Positions 44,135-54,108 of a stretch of 64,000 bases of DNA are shown one piece after another. This DNA comes from CAVSRC01 sp963743015 (lineage in GTDB: Bacteria; Pseudomonadota; Alphaproteobacteria; Rhizobiales; Kaistiaceae), in assembly GCA_963743015.1 (NCBI GenBank), contig CAVUOD010000033.1, forward strand, positions 121,623 to 185,622, given 5' to 3'. The number at the start of each line of letters is the position of its first letter. The first letter of the stretch is position 1. The notes beneath the pieces are model-generated. The model was given only the letters and a program-made list of their open reading frames with translations. It did no database searches and was not told where the DNA came from. Both the position numbers and the translations under genes were made by a program.

Positions 44135-45365
44135 CTATGCCCTGCGGCGATCCTCCGTCATGACAAGAAGGTTGTTGCCATCGGTTGCGCGGAGTGTCGG
44201 CCAGACCTGGTTGCGGCCGTTGCGCTTGGCCGCATAGAGGGCCGCGTCCGCCGCCTCGAGGAAATCGTGCTGCGTCAGCTGCCGGGCTGGGCATGCCGTC
44301 AGCAACGCCGATGCTGACGGTTACGATACCGCGGCGCGAGGCTTCGTGCGGAATGGCGACGGCCTCGATCGCGCGCCGGATTCGCTCGGCAACCCAAATG
44401 CCCTCGCCAAGCGCCATGTTGCCAAGCACCATCACCAGCTCCTCGCCGCCGAAGCGGGCCGCCATGTCTTGCGGACCCCGCAGCTCGGCGGCGACGACGG
44501 CGCTGACGCGCTTCAGGCAGGTGTCGCCGGCCAGATGTCCGTAGCGATCGTTGAAGGCCTTGAACTCATCGATGTCGAGCATCAGCAAAGCGATGTTCTC
44601 GTGGCGCGCCTGCGCCCTCGGCCAGAGCTCCTCGAACGTATCGTCGAGGTGGCGGCGGTTGCCGAGGCCGGTCAGAGGATCGCGGCGGGCGATCTGCTCG
44701 AGCTCGTCGTGACGCTGCCGATCGCGCAAGCTCAGGAGAAAATTGCGGCGGGCGCTGCGTTCGAGCGTGTGGGAGGTCGCGAGCGTGAACAGAATGACGC
44801 TCCCCAGCACCGTGATCGCCATCAAGCGGCCATCCGCGGGGAGTCCGGGCACCTTCTCCATCGCCACCACGTAGATGGCGAAAGAGGCCAGCGATGCGGC
44901 CATGGCGTACCAGAAGCGGATGCGCTGGACGACGTTGGCAAACAGGATGACGAGGACGATGCCGTAGCTGTGGTAGACGCTCAGCGGGCTGCGGCTGGCA
45001 AGCATCAGCCACAGGATGCTGGCGGTGACGATGACGGTGATCGCGGCTTCCATCGACTCGCGCAGCGCCACCGGCGGATTGGAGCGCAGAACGATCACCA
45101 TCACCAAGGCGAGCGGCGTCACCACGCCGAGCCGCATCAAGACCGCATTGTAGAAGATGTCCGGGACGAGGCGCAGGTCGACCAGCAGAAACAGATCGTA
45201 AAGGGCGAGGACCCCCATCCCGTATGCGATCAGATCGCGACAGCGCGCCAGGCTGGTCTCCGCTTCGAACACGCTCTCCAGCCCGTCCGGGAGCTTGAGT
45301 TTCCACCACGGGCTCTTGAGTGCGATGTCGATTTCGTGCGCCGATACGCGCTGGGATTGATGCAT
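44135..45365 (-). CDS. Membrane diguanylate cyclase (GGDEF), tandem copy A, one frameshift
   Basis: The enzyme makes cyclic di-GMP from two GTP. Start ATG 45365. Six predicted transmembrane helices span residues about 45-200, followed by a short coiled linker and a GGDEF domain (DPLTGLGNRRHLDD, MLDIDEFKAFND, RFGGEELVMV). The active-site motif is GGEEL, accepted as catalytic. The product-inhibition site RxxD is altered (GPQD). Near 44290 one extra base shifts the frame; the true end is QHDFLEAADAALYAAKRNGRNQVWP then a tail to TAG 44135. Close paralogue of copy B just upstream in the same orientation. Confidence 0.85.
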
Positions 45366-45510
45366 GGGCCGTCTCTGAAGCCCTATTCAATCAACGGAAT
45401 GTCAAGAAACCATTGCCCCAATGCCACAAAAACAGCGGCAATCCGCTGAATCGCGCCACTATTTGCTTTCCGGGACGGCCGCAAATCGCCGACAACTCCT
45501 GGTTTTCGGC

Positions 45511-46745
45511 TCAGCCGGCCCTTGCCATCGGCTGCCCGGCCGGTTCGGCGGGGGTGAGGCGGCCGGTCGCGGGAAGCGGAGGCCAGACCTGGTTGCGCCC
45601 GTTGCGCTTGGCGGCATAGAGGGCCGCGTCGGCCGCCGCCAGGAAGTCATGCTGGGCCAGGTCCGGGCCGGGAATGCCGGCGGTGACGCCGATGCTGGCG
45701 GTCACGATGCCGGTGCGCGATGCCTCGTGCGGGATGCCGACCGCTTCGACCGCCTTGCGGATCCGCTCGGCAATCGCGATGCCGTCGCTGATGTCCATGT
45801 CGGCGAACACCATCACCAGCTCCTCGCCGCCGAAGCGGGCGATGACATCCTGCGGACTGCGCAGCTCGGCGAGACGGCAGCGCTGATGCGCTGCAGGCTG
45901 GTATCGCCGGCAAGGTGCCCGTAACAATCGTTGAACGCCTTGAACTCGTCGATGTCGAGCATCAGCATCGCGATGCTTTCGCCGCGCGCCTGTGCTTCGG
46001 GCCAGAGCCGGTCGAGGGTGTGATTGAGTTGGCGGCGATTGCCGAGACCGGTCAGGGGATCGCGGTGCGCCATTTTCTCCAGTCGTCGCGGCGCAGCCGA
46101 TCCTGCGTGCGGAACAGGAACTCGAGGCGGGCGTCGCGCTCGAGCGCGTGGTTGGCCATCAGCGTGAACAGGATGATGTTGGCCAGCACCACGATCGCAG
46201 TCATCTGACCGACCAGCGGCAGTTCCGGCATCTGCAAGACGGTCGCCGCATAGATGGCGAGCGAGGCCAGCGACGCAGCCGTCGCATACCAGAAGCGGAT
46301 ACGCAGCACGACGTTGGCGAACAGGATGACGAGGATGACGCCGACGTGGCGATAGACGTGCGTCGGGCTCTGGCTGACGGCCGTCAGCCAGAGGATGCTT
46401 GCGGCGACGACGACGATCAGGCCGGCGTGGAGCGACTCGCGCAGCGCCGGCGGCGGATTGAAGCGCAGGACGAAGATGACCGCCAGAAACAGGGGCGTGA
46501 CCATGCCCAGCCGTATCAGCACCGCGCTTTCGAAGATGTCCGGCACCAGGCGCAGGTCGGACAGCAGATAGACGTCGTAGAGCAGGAGGGCGACAAGCCC
46601 GTAGACGGTCAGGCGCCGGCAATGCGCCGGGCCGGTCTCAGCCTCGAACGCTGCCTCCAGCGCTGGGCGGAAGCTTGAGCTTCCACCACGGGCGTTGCAG
46701 TGCGATTTCCACTTCATGTGGAGATATCTGCCGGGATCGTTCCAA
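45511..46745 (-). CDS. Membrane diguanylate cyclase (GGDEF), tandem copy B, three frameshifts
   Basis: Copy B aligns with copy A from the first residue. TTG 46745 gives ERSRQISPHEVEIALQRPWWKLKLP against HQSQRVSAHEIDIALKSPWWKLKLP in copy A, so TTG is the start. One extra base near 46685 precedes six membrane helices; a missing base near 46070 precedes DPLTGLGNRRQLNH and MLDIDEFKAFND; another near 45875 precedes AELRSPQDVIARFGGEELVMVF. The GGEEL site is kept and the I-site again lacks arginine (SPQD). The end is at 45511. Confidence 0.83.
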
Positions 46746-46856
46746 GCGTGGCGCCTCTCATGGCTCCGAGGGGCGCCAATCAACCATCAGAACGTCAAGA
46801 AACCATTTCCCGCCCCCCGGAAACGCGCAGCGATCACGCAATTGCGATCTCGGCGG

Positions 46857-47532
46857 CTATCCGAGGTGCTGGCGCAGGAACGCCAGGCTGAGCTCGCGGG
46901 CAAGCACGGCCGAGGGCGCATGGTAGGCATGGTTGCCTTCACGGTTGAAAGCGTGGCCGGCGCCGGCATAGGTGAAGACCTGCACCGTCTTCGGGTCCAC
47001 CGCGGCGCGCACCGCGGCGACATCGTCCGGCGTGATGCTGCCGTCTTCCTCGCCGAAATGGAGCATGACCGGGCATCGCGGCGTCTCGTCGAGGTGCTTG
47101 GCAATCATGCCGCCGTAATAGCCGATCGCCGCGGCGAGGCCGGCCATGCGGGTTGCCGCCAGCCAGGCCAGCGAACCGCCGAGGCAATAGCCGACGACGC
47201 CGACCTTGCCGGCCGGCTTCAGCGCCACGACACAGGCCTCGATATCGGCGAGCATGTCCTCGGTGCTGATCTTCTGGCGCAGCGCCATGCCGCGCTGCGC
47301 GTTGTCGCGGTCATAGTCGAGTTCGACGCCGCGCTCGGCACGATCGAAGATCGCCGGGGCGATGACCCGGTAGCCGTCGGCGGCGTAGCCATCGGCGACC
47401 TGGCGGATGTGGGCGTTGACCCCGAAGATCTCCTGCACGACGACGAGGCCGCCGCGCGGATTTGCCGGCGGGCGCCACCTCATAGGCGGAGAACTGGTGG
47501 CCGTCGGCGGCGTCAAGCGTGATTGTCGTCAT
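46857..47532 (-). CDS. Dienelactone hydrolase family protein, one frameshift
   Basis: An alpha/beta hydrolase of about 224 residues. The first residues MTTITLDAADGHQFSAYEVAPAG come from ATG 47532; near 47462 one base shifts the frame to NPRGGLVVVQEIFGVNAHIRQ, which continues to the stop at 46857. The Cys-Asp-His triad is visible as C in VGYCLGGSLAW, D in FGEEDGSI and H in YAGAGHAFN, with the Glu of QEIFG that activates the cysteine. DLH enzymes open lactones in aromatic degradation, but many relatives act on unknown esters; no pathway genes are adjacent. Confidence 0.85.
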
Positions 47533-47707
47533 CGGTGCCCTCCCCTCTTGCAGGCTGCCTCTATAGCGGCAACCGCCGTCCCGACAAAATTATGACCGAC
47601 TGCCGCCGACGCACCGGCGGCAGTCGGTCTAGCACGCTTTCCGGGAGGGAACGAAGCGTGCGCCGTCCGGCGGGCCGCCGCAGGTATTACGGCCCACCGA
47701 ATCCTTG

Positions 47708-48662
47708 TCAGGCTCTGATCTCCTGTCGCTGGAAGTTGACATAGGCGCCGGTGAAGACGACGACCATGGCGGCGACCAGGCCCGCGAGCTGCGGCCAGAT
47801 GAGAAGTGCGCTCTGGCCGAAGGGCAGCGGCGCGCCCATCAACGCGCCCTGAAGCTGGCTCAGGAAGACGACGCCGAGGGTGCGTGTCGCCGGATTGAGC
47901 AGCGCCAGGGTCATCTCGCCATAGAGGGTGTTGGGCGAGATGCGCGAGATGATCGTCGTGAGCTGCGCGTTGTTGTACGCCGTGATCGGATCGAGCAGAT
48001 CGACGGGCGCAATCGCGTTGGCGATGAGCGGCGTCAGCATCGACCAGAAGATGGCGAACAGCAGCCACAGGGTGAGCGAAGCCAGCGCCGAGGTCGCCGG
48101 CGAGCGGAAGACGGTGGAAAACAGGAGCGCCACCGCCAGCCACACGCCGCCATAGGCAAGCGAGCACAACAGGTAGCCGAGCCCGCGCAGGACCTCCTCG
48201 CCGCTCGGCGGCAGGCCGAGCAGCAGGATGCCGAGGCCGGTCATCAGCAGCCACAGGGTGAGCAGGACGATGGCCAGGACCAAGCAGGCCGCCCAGGAAC
48301 TTGCCGGCAAGCAGCGCGTCCCGATAGATCGGCTGGGCGAGGATGCGGCTCATGGTCCGCCGGCCGTACTCGCCGTTGATGGCATCGAAGGCGAGCGCGA
48401 TCGACACCAGCGGCAGGAGGAAGCCGAGGAACGAGACGAAGGACGGCAAGGGCGCGCGTGCCGTGGTGAACAGGCGCAGGAACAGGAAGGGATCCTGCCC
48501 GACGGTGTCCTTGATCTGGCCGATGGCGCCATAGATGGCGCCGATGGCGGTGAGCAGAACGAGCAGCACCACCAGATGCATGCGCGCGCTGGTCAGATGG
48601 TCGGCCGCCTCCTTGAGAGCGACCGTGGCGACCCCGGTAAAGGGCGATCCTTCACGCCGCAT
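47708..48662 (-). CDS. ABC-2 type exporter permease, one frameshift
   Basis: An integral membrane subunit of about 317 residues with six helices. ATG 48662 overlaps the end of the ATPase gene. Residues 1-125 (GVATVALKEAADHLTSARM, then membrane helices and EYGRRTMSRILAQPIYRDALLAGKFLGG) are in one frame; near 48290 a base shift leads to the rest (LVLAIVLLTLWLLMTGLGILLLGLPP and later helices) to the stop at 47708. The EYGRRT...R(L)AQPI block is typical of ABC-2 membrane proteins such as NosY/GldF. Confidence 0.8.
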
Positions 48663-49611
48663 TGGCCACCTCCTCCGGTTTGGCGTCCGCATCCTCGAAG
48701 TAGCGGACGTAGACTTCGTCGAGGCTTGCGCGGCGGATCGCCATGTTTCTGAGCGCGCCGCCGGCGGCGACGACGCGCCGCGCGATCTCCGGACGGACAT
48801 CACGATCAGCGTCGACGCGGGTGGTGACCGCGCCGATCTCGGTGATGGCACCGACGCCCTCCAGCCCCGACAGCGCATCCTTGAGATCGACGCCTTCGGC
48901 CTCGACCTCGACGGCATAGGCGCCGCCGAGGACATCACGGGCGAGCTGGTCGACGGGGCCGACCAGCCCGATGCGTCCCTTGCGGAACAGAGCGACGCGG
49001 TCGCAGATCGACTGCACGAGGCTGAGCAGATGCGAGGAGAGCAGGACGGTCATGCCCTCCATGCGCAACTCGCCGATCAGTTCGAGAAGCTCCTGGGTGG
49101 CCTGCGGATCGAGGCCGTTGGTGGGCTCGTCGAGGATGGCGACCTCGGCCTGCTTGACCAGCAGCTCGGCCAGACCGAGACGCTGGCGCATGCCGTGCGA
49201 GAAGGTATTGACCCGGCGGTCGGCCACGGCGGTGAGGCCGACGCGCGCCAGCGCCTCGTCGAACCGCTTGGCGCTGTCGGCATGCTCGATGCCGGCAAGA
49301 CGTGCGGTATAGGCGAGGTTCTCGCGCGCCGAGAGGTTGTCGTAGAAGCCGACCTGGTCGGGCAGATAGCCGACGTGGCGCTTCACCTCGAGCGGCTGGC
49401 GGAACGGATCGTAGCCGAGCACCTTGACACTGCCGCCGCTGGGCTCGGTCAGGCCCAGCAGCATCAGGATGGTGGTCGTCTTGCCCGAGCCGTTGGGTCC
49501 GAGCAGGCCGAAGACCTCGCCCTTTTCGACCGCGAGGTCGAGCCCGTTGACCGCCGTCGCCTTGCCATAGCGCTTGGTCAATCCGGCGGTCTCGATGACG
49601 AGGGTGCTCAT
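48652..49611 (-). CDS. ABC-2 type exporter ATP-binding protein
   Basis: A 319-residue ATPase starting at ATG 49611 (overlapping the upstream stop, ATGA). It has Walker A GPNGSGKTT, the Q-loop LPDQVGFYDNLSA, signature FSHGMRQRLGLAELL and Walker B VAILDEPTNGLDP, plus a C-terminal CcmA/DrrA-like extension of about 100 residues. It pairs with the permease downstream. The substrate is unknown; similar three-gene units with a NEW3 protein are found in Rhizobiales. Confidence 0.91.
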   Translation of the reverse strand: MSTLVIETAGLTKRYGKATAVNGLDLAVEKGEVFGLLGPNGSGKTTTILMLLGLTEPSGGSVKVLGYDPFRQPLEVKRHVGYLPDQVGFYDNLSARENLAYTARLAGIEHADSAKRFDEALARVGLTAVADRRVNTFSHGMRQRLGLAELLVKQAEVAILDEPTNGLDPQATQELLELIGELRMEGMTVLLSSHLLSLVQSICDRVALFRKGRIGLVGPVDQLARDVLGGAYAVEVEAEGVDLKDALSGLEGVGAITEIGAVTTRVDADRDVRPEIARRVVAAGGALRNMAIRRASLDEVYVRYFEDADAKPEEVANAA

Positions 49612-50810
49612 CGCCGGCCGTACCGGGTCACCGCGAAGGCAAGCACGACGACCGCGGCGCCGATGATGCCGAGGCCGGCGATGCCCCACATGGTCGAGGT
49701 GAGCACCGTGACGCGGAAGTTGGCGTGGTCGAACGTGCCGGCGCCATTGGCGCTGACGGTGACCATGTAGTCACCGGCAATCGCCTTGTCGGACGGCGTC
49801 ATGTTGACCGAGACCGGCACCTTGTCGCCGGGCGCGATGGTGGCGACCTTCTGGGGATCGAAGGTGACCTTCCAGCCCTGCGGCGACGACGAACTCAGCA
49901 TGACGTTCTCGGCCGGCGCGCTGCCGTTGTTCTCGACGGTGAACTTGAAGGTGCGCTCCTGGCCGGCGGTGGCATTGCCCGACAGGCGGCCTTCCGGGCC
50001 GGTGAGCGAGACGGTCGGCTGGCCGGTGATGTCGAGCAGAAGCTGCGACTGGCCGGATGTGGTCGGGCTGGCGGCGGCGATCTCGACCTTGTACTGGCCG
50101 GCCTCGACGGACTGCGGCGGCTTGACGCTGACCTTGAGCGTCTTGGACTCGCCTGCCTTGAGCGGGATCGAGGTCAGTTCCTGGCTTCCGTACTGTTCCT
50201 TGAAGGTGGTGTCGAAACCGGCGGGGGCCTTGGCCAGCAGGTTGAAGGTCTGGTCGGTCTGCCCGTCGTTCTTGACGGCAACGTTGAAATCGAAGGCCGA
50301 TTTGGGCGAGCCGCGCAGAGCCGGAAGCTTGGGCGTCACCGTGACCTTGGCCGGTTCGGCCGCGGTCAGAGACAGGGAGATCGGCAGGTCGAGCGCCTGA
50401 CCGGTCGTCTTGCCGTCAACCGTGAAATTGTAGCTGCCGCTCTTGGCGTCCTTGGGCGGCGTCAGCTTGAGGACCAGGTTCTGGCTCGAGTCGGGCTCGA
50501 CGATCGCCGCGGTGACGATCTTGCCGCCGCCGTCGAACTCATAGGTCCAGCCCGACGGCAGGCCGTTGATGCTGAACGCGACCCGCGCGGGCGGCAGGTT
50601 CTTGTTCTGGAGGGTGAGATTGAGCTGGATGTTGTCGCCGGCGTGGACGGTCAGCGACGGATAGCCGGTGGTCAGCCACAGGCCGGTCAGCGGCTGGTTG
50701 GCCGCAGCAGCCGTGGCCATGTCTTGAGCATTCGCCGAAGCACCGAACATCAAGCCCGAGGCGATCAGGCACGAAGCAAGTATAGCGTTCGTGGGACGCA
50801 TGTTTTCCAT
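49608..50810 (-). CDS. Secreted NEW3-domain protein with C-terminal membrane anchor
   Basis: A 400-residue protein with a Sec signal peptide (ILASCLIASGLMFGASANAQ, cleavage near residue 28), then three or four immunoglobulin-like NEW3 repeats (blocks such as VTVHAGDNIQLNLTLQNKN, VAVKNDGQTDQTFNL and FTVENNGSAPAENVML) and one C-terminal transmembrane helix (GIAGLGIIGAAVVVLAFAV) with a short basic cytoplasmic end TRYGRR. This topology places a large domain in the periplasm. It is the first gene of a three-gene unit with an ABC-2 exporter and probably helps handle its substrate. Confidence 0.87.
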   Translation of the reverse strand: MENMRPTNAILASCLIASGLMFGASANAQDMATAAAANQPLTGLWLTTGYPSLTVHAGDNIQLNLTLQNKNLPPARVAFSINGLPSGWTYEFDGGGKIVTAAIVEPDSSQNLVLKLTPPKDAKSGSYNFTVDGKTTGQALDLPISLSLTAAEPAKVTVTPKLPALRGSPKSAFDFNVAVKNDGQTDQTFNLLAKAPAGFDTTFKEQYGSQELTSIPLKAGESKTLKVSVKPPQSVEAGQYKVEIAAASPTTSGQSQLLLDITGQPTVSLTGPEGRLSGNATAGQERTFKFTVENNGSAPAENVMLSSSSPQGWKVTFDPQKVATIAPGDKVPVSVNMTPSDKAIAGDYMVTVSANGAGTFDHANFRVTVLTSTMWGIAGLGIIGAAVVVLAFAVTRYGRR

Positions 50811-51207
50811 CCCCCTTTTTATTTGAGGCGAGCCAATAACACCGGATGCCGGTCTTTGAACCAGCCAGTTCCGGCTCTGTAGAATGGGTGGTCTAACTTG
50901 GCCCGAAATGTGGCAGGAATTTGGCGAAACCGCCTTGGGGGGATTACAGTTTCGTAAGATTAGCGCGGATTTCCGCGGCGATTTGCCACCCGGAGCATGC
51001 GCAGCGCGGGCGCAAAGCGCCCCACATTAATTCTTGGTAATACTAAGCCAGATTGGCAATCAGCGACGATGCCGGTTTCGCCTCCGCTTCCTCCCAGAAG
51101 CATGAGGCGAAGCGGAAGACCGCGACGAGGTCGCATGCGCCGTGGCGCGAGGAGGACGAACCCGGTCAACGGCCTGCGCCGCGCCGGAGGATGAAGGAAG
51201 GGGCCGT
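50811..51207. other. Intergenic region between NEW3 gene and DAHP synthase
   Basis: The 397-base stretch begins with the promoter region of the NEW3 unit and ends at the aroG stop. Only a short self-complementary GGCGCAAAGCGCC (51009-51021) stands out. Frames on both strands are short and arginine-rich. I see no gene. Confidence 0.5.
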
Positions 51208-52591
51208 TCAGGCGGACGCGGCCGTGCGCTCGCCGCGTTCCAGGCGATTGCGCTTGAGCAGTTCGGCAACCAGGAAGGCCAGTTCGAGCGACTGGTCGGC
51301 ATTGAGCCGCGGATCGCAATGGGTGTGGTAGCGATCGTGCAGCTCGTCCTCGGTGATGGCGCGGGCGCCACCGGTGCATTCGGTGACGTTCGATCCGGTC
51401 ATCTCGATGTGGATGCCGCCGGGATGGGTGCCCTCGGCGCGATGCACGGCAAAGAAATCCTCGACCTCCGACAGGACGAGGTCGAAGGGCCGCGTCTTGT
51501 AGCCGGTCGCCGAGGTGATCGTGTTGCCGTGCATGGGATCGCACGACCAGACTACGCGCCGTCCCTCGCGCTCGACGGCGCGCACCAAAGCGGGGAGCTT
51601 GTCGAAGACCTTGTTGGCGCCGAAGCGGCAGATCAGCGTCAGGCGGCCCGCCTCGTTGTCCGGATTGAGAATGTCGGTCAGCCGGAGCAGCTCATCGGGG
51701 TCGAGCGACGGTCCGCATTTGAGACCGATCGGGTTCTTCACGCCGCGACAATATTCGATATGGGCGTTGCCCGGCTGGCGGGTGCGATCGCCGATCCACA
51801 GCATGTGGCCGGAGGTGGAATACCAGTCGCCGCTGGTCGAATTCGACGCGGGTCATGGCCTGTTCGAAGCCGAGCAGCAGCGCCTCGTGGCTGGTGTAGA
51901 AATCGGTCGAGCGCATCTCCGGATGGTTTTCCGGATCAATGCCGCAGGCGCGCATGAAATCAAGCGCCTCGGTGATGCGGTTGGCCAGCTCCTGGTAACG
52001 GTTCGATTGCGGGCTGTCGGCGACGAAGCCAAGCATCCACTGGTGGATGTGCTGCAGGTTGGCGTAGCCGCCGGTGGCGAAGGCGCGCAGCAGGTTGAGG
52101 GTGGCGGCCGACTGGCGGTAGGCCATTTCGAGACGGTTGGGATCGGGCACCCGCCCGGCTTCGTCGAACTCGATGCCGTTGATGATGTCACCGCGATAGC
52201 TGGGCAGCTCGATGCCGCCCTTCTTCTCGGTCGGCGCTGAGCGCGGCTTGGCGAACTGGCCGGCGATGCGGCCGACCTTCACCACCGGGACGGCGCCGGC
52301 AAAGGTCAGCACCACGGCCATCTGCAGGAAGACGCGGAAAAAGTCGCGGATGTTGTCGGCCCGGTGCTCAGCGAAGCTTTCGGCGCAATCGCCGCCCTGG
52401 AGCAGGAAGCTCTTGCCCTCGGCGACACCGGCCAGCGCCTTCTTCAGCTTGCGCGCCTCGCCGGCGAAGACCAGCGGCGGATAGGAGGCGAGCCGCGCCT
52501 CAACCGCGGCCAGGGCATCCCGGTCCGGATAGACGGGAATCTGCTCGATCGGTTTCGTGCGCCAGCTGGCCGGCGACCAAGCGCTCGTCAT
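51208..52591 (-). CDS. aroG: Class II 3-deoxy-7-phosphoheptulonate (DAHP) synthase, one frameshift
   Basis: The enzyme joins phosphoenolpyruvate and erythrose 4-phosphate, the first step of the shikimate pathway. ATG 52591 gives SWRTKPIEQIPVYPD at the start, as in plant-type enzymes; FLLQGGDCAESF, the arginine-rich VGRIAGQFAKPRS and SHEALLLGFEQAMTR follow. Near 51842 one extra T (GAATTC in place of GAATC) shifts the frame; GIGDRTRQ-type HMLWIGDRTRQ, GVKNPIGLKCGPS, DPMHGNT and GGIHIEMTGSNVTECTGG then run to the stop at 51208. The total is about 460 residues, normal for class II. The gene symbol follows common usage for this class and is not proof of subtype. Confidence 0.88.
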
Positions 52592-52706
52592 AACGCCCAA
52601 CTCCCTGCGAAAACCGCTGAATTCCGGCCCTGCGGGCGCGGTTATACACGGCACCGCGGGGCAGTTCCACCCGAATGCTGCGGGGCCTCCCGGGTGTTCT
52701 TGCCAC

Positions 52707-54095
52707 CTACTCCGCCGCCTCGCGGCGAATGCGCTCGGCCGGCCGCGCCATGGTGACGACTTCCTCGGCAAGGGTGGGATGCAGTGCCGTGGTCGCGTCG
52801 AAATCGGCCTTGGTGGCGCCCATCTTCACCGCGATGGCGACCAGCTGGGCCATCTCGGCGGCGTTGGGGCCGACGAAATGACAGCCGAGGACCCGATCGG
52901 TGTCGCCGTCGACGACCAGCTTCATCAGCATGCGTTCGTCGCGGCCGGCGACGCGATAGGGCAGCGGCTTGAAATGCGAGCGGTAGATGTCGAGCGCAGC
53001 GTAGCGCTCGCGCGCCGCCTGCTCGGTCAGGCCGACCGAGCCGACCTCCGGATTGGCGAATACCGCCACCGGAACGTTGTCGTAGTCGACCGCGGTCGGG
53101 TGGTCCTGGAACACGGTCTGGACGAAAGCGGCAGCCTCGCGGATGGCAACCGGCGTGAACTGGAGCCGACCGGTCACGTCGCCGACGGCATAGATGTTGG
53201 CAACGCCGGTGTGCGAATAGGCGTCGACCTTGATGACGCCGGTGGCGTCGACCGTGACGCCGGCCTTTTCGAGGCCGAGGCCGACGGTGTTCGGGTGGCG
53301 GCCGATGGCGAGCAGCACCTGATCGGCGGCGATGGTGGCGTCCGACTTCAGGGTGGCGAGAAATCCACGATCGGCTGCGACGATGCCGGCCAGCTCCTGG
53401 TTGGTCATCACCGTGACGCCGCGCCGCTCGAGCGCCGAGCAGAGCTCGTGGCGGACCTCGTCGTCGAAGCCGCGCAGGATCTCATGGCCGCGGTGGATGA
53501 CCGTCGTCTCGACGCCGAAGCCGGCGAAGATCGAGGCGATCTCCAGGGCGATGTAGCTGCCGCCGACGATGAGCACGCGCCGCGGCAGCTTCTCCAGATG
53601 GAAGAAATCGTCGGAGGTGATGACGTGCTCGATGCCGGGAACGGCCAAATCCCGACGCGGCCGGCCGCCGGTGGCGATCAGGATATGGTCCGCCGTCACG
53701 GTCCGGTGTTCGGCAAGAAGGCGCACGCTGTGTGCGCCCTCGAGCACGGCGCGGCTATGGATGATCTCGGCGCCGGCCTTTTCAAGATTGCGGATGTAGA
53801 TGCCGCTCAGCCACGACACGTCGCCAGCGACATTGCTGGTGAGTGTCGGCCAGTCGAAATGCAGGCCTTCGACGCGCCAGCCGAAGCCCACGGCATCCTC
53901 GAAAGCTTCGGCGTAGTGGGCCGCGTTGACGAAAAGCTTCTTGGGCACGCAGCCGCGCAGCACGCAGGTGCCGCCGACGCGGCTTTCCTCCGCGATCGCC
54001 ACGCGCTTGCCCAGCTCGGCGGCCAGCCGCGCAGCACGGACGCCGGCGGAGCCGGCGCCGATGACCAGCAGATCGTAGTCGTAGTCGCCCGTCAC
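52707..54095 (-). CDS. gor: Glutathione-disulfide reductase
   Basis: A flavoprotein that reduces oxidised glutathione with NADPH. The 462-residue protein has FAD-binding GAGSAGVRAARLAA, the redox disulfide GGTCVLRGCVPKK (residues about 41-53), NAD(P)-binding GGSYIALEIASIFAGFG, and the C-terminal LHPTLAEEVVTM with the catalytic His. An HRG stretch after the second nucleotide fold (VIHRGHEILRGFDDEVR) gives the arginines expected for NADPH use. The frame is intact from ATG 54095. It may work with the Atm1-type exporter in metal or redox stress, but they are not linked in an operon. Confidence 0.94.
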   Translation of the reverse strand: MTGDYDYDLLVIGAGSAGVRAARLAAELGKRVAIAEESRVGGTCVLRGCVPKKLFVNAAHYAEAFEDAVGFGWRVEGLHFDWPTLTSNVAGDVSWLSGIYIRNLEKAGAEIIHSRAVLEGAHSVRLLAEHRTVTADHILIATGGRPRRDLAVPGIEHVITSDDFFHLEKLPRRVLIVGGSYIALEIASIFAGFGVETTVIHRGHEILRGFDDEVRHELCSALERRGVTVMTNQELAGIVAADRGFLATLKSDATIAADQVLLAIGRHPNTVGLGLEKAGVTVDATGVIKVDAYSHTGVANIYAVGDVTGRLQFTPVAIREAAAFVQTVFQDHPTAVDYDNVPVAVFANPEVGSVGLTEQAARERYAALDIYRSHFKPLPYRVAGRDERMLMKLVVDGDTDRVLGCHFVGPNAAEMAQLVAIAVKMGATKADFDATTALHPTLAEEVVTMARPAERIRREAAE

Positions 54096-54108
54096 GCGCC
54101 GCAGACCA

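Noticed and set aside
45390..46812. The two GGDEF genes as one gene fused with nadE
   Set aside because: A minus-strand frame runs from 45365 past the nadE start because of an indel near 44290, but nadE has its own ATG at 44078 and the cyclase has its own TAG at 44135 in the corrected frame.
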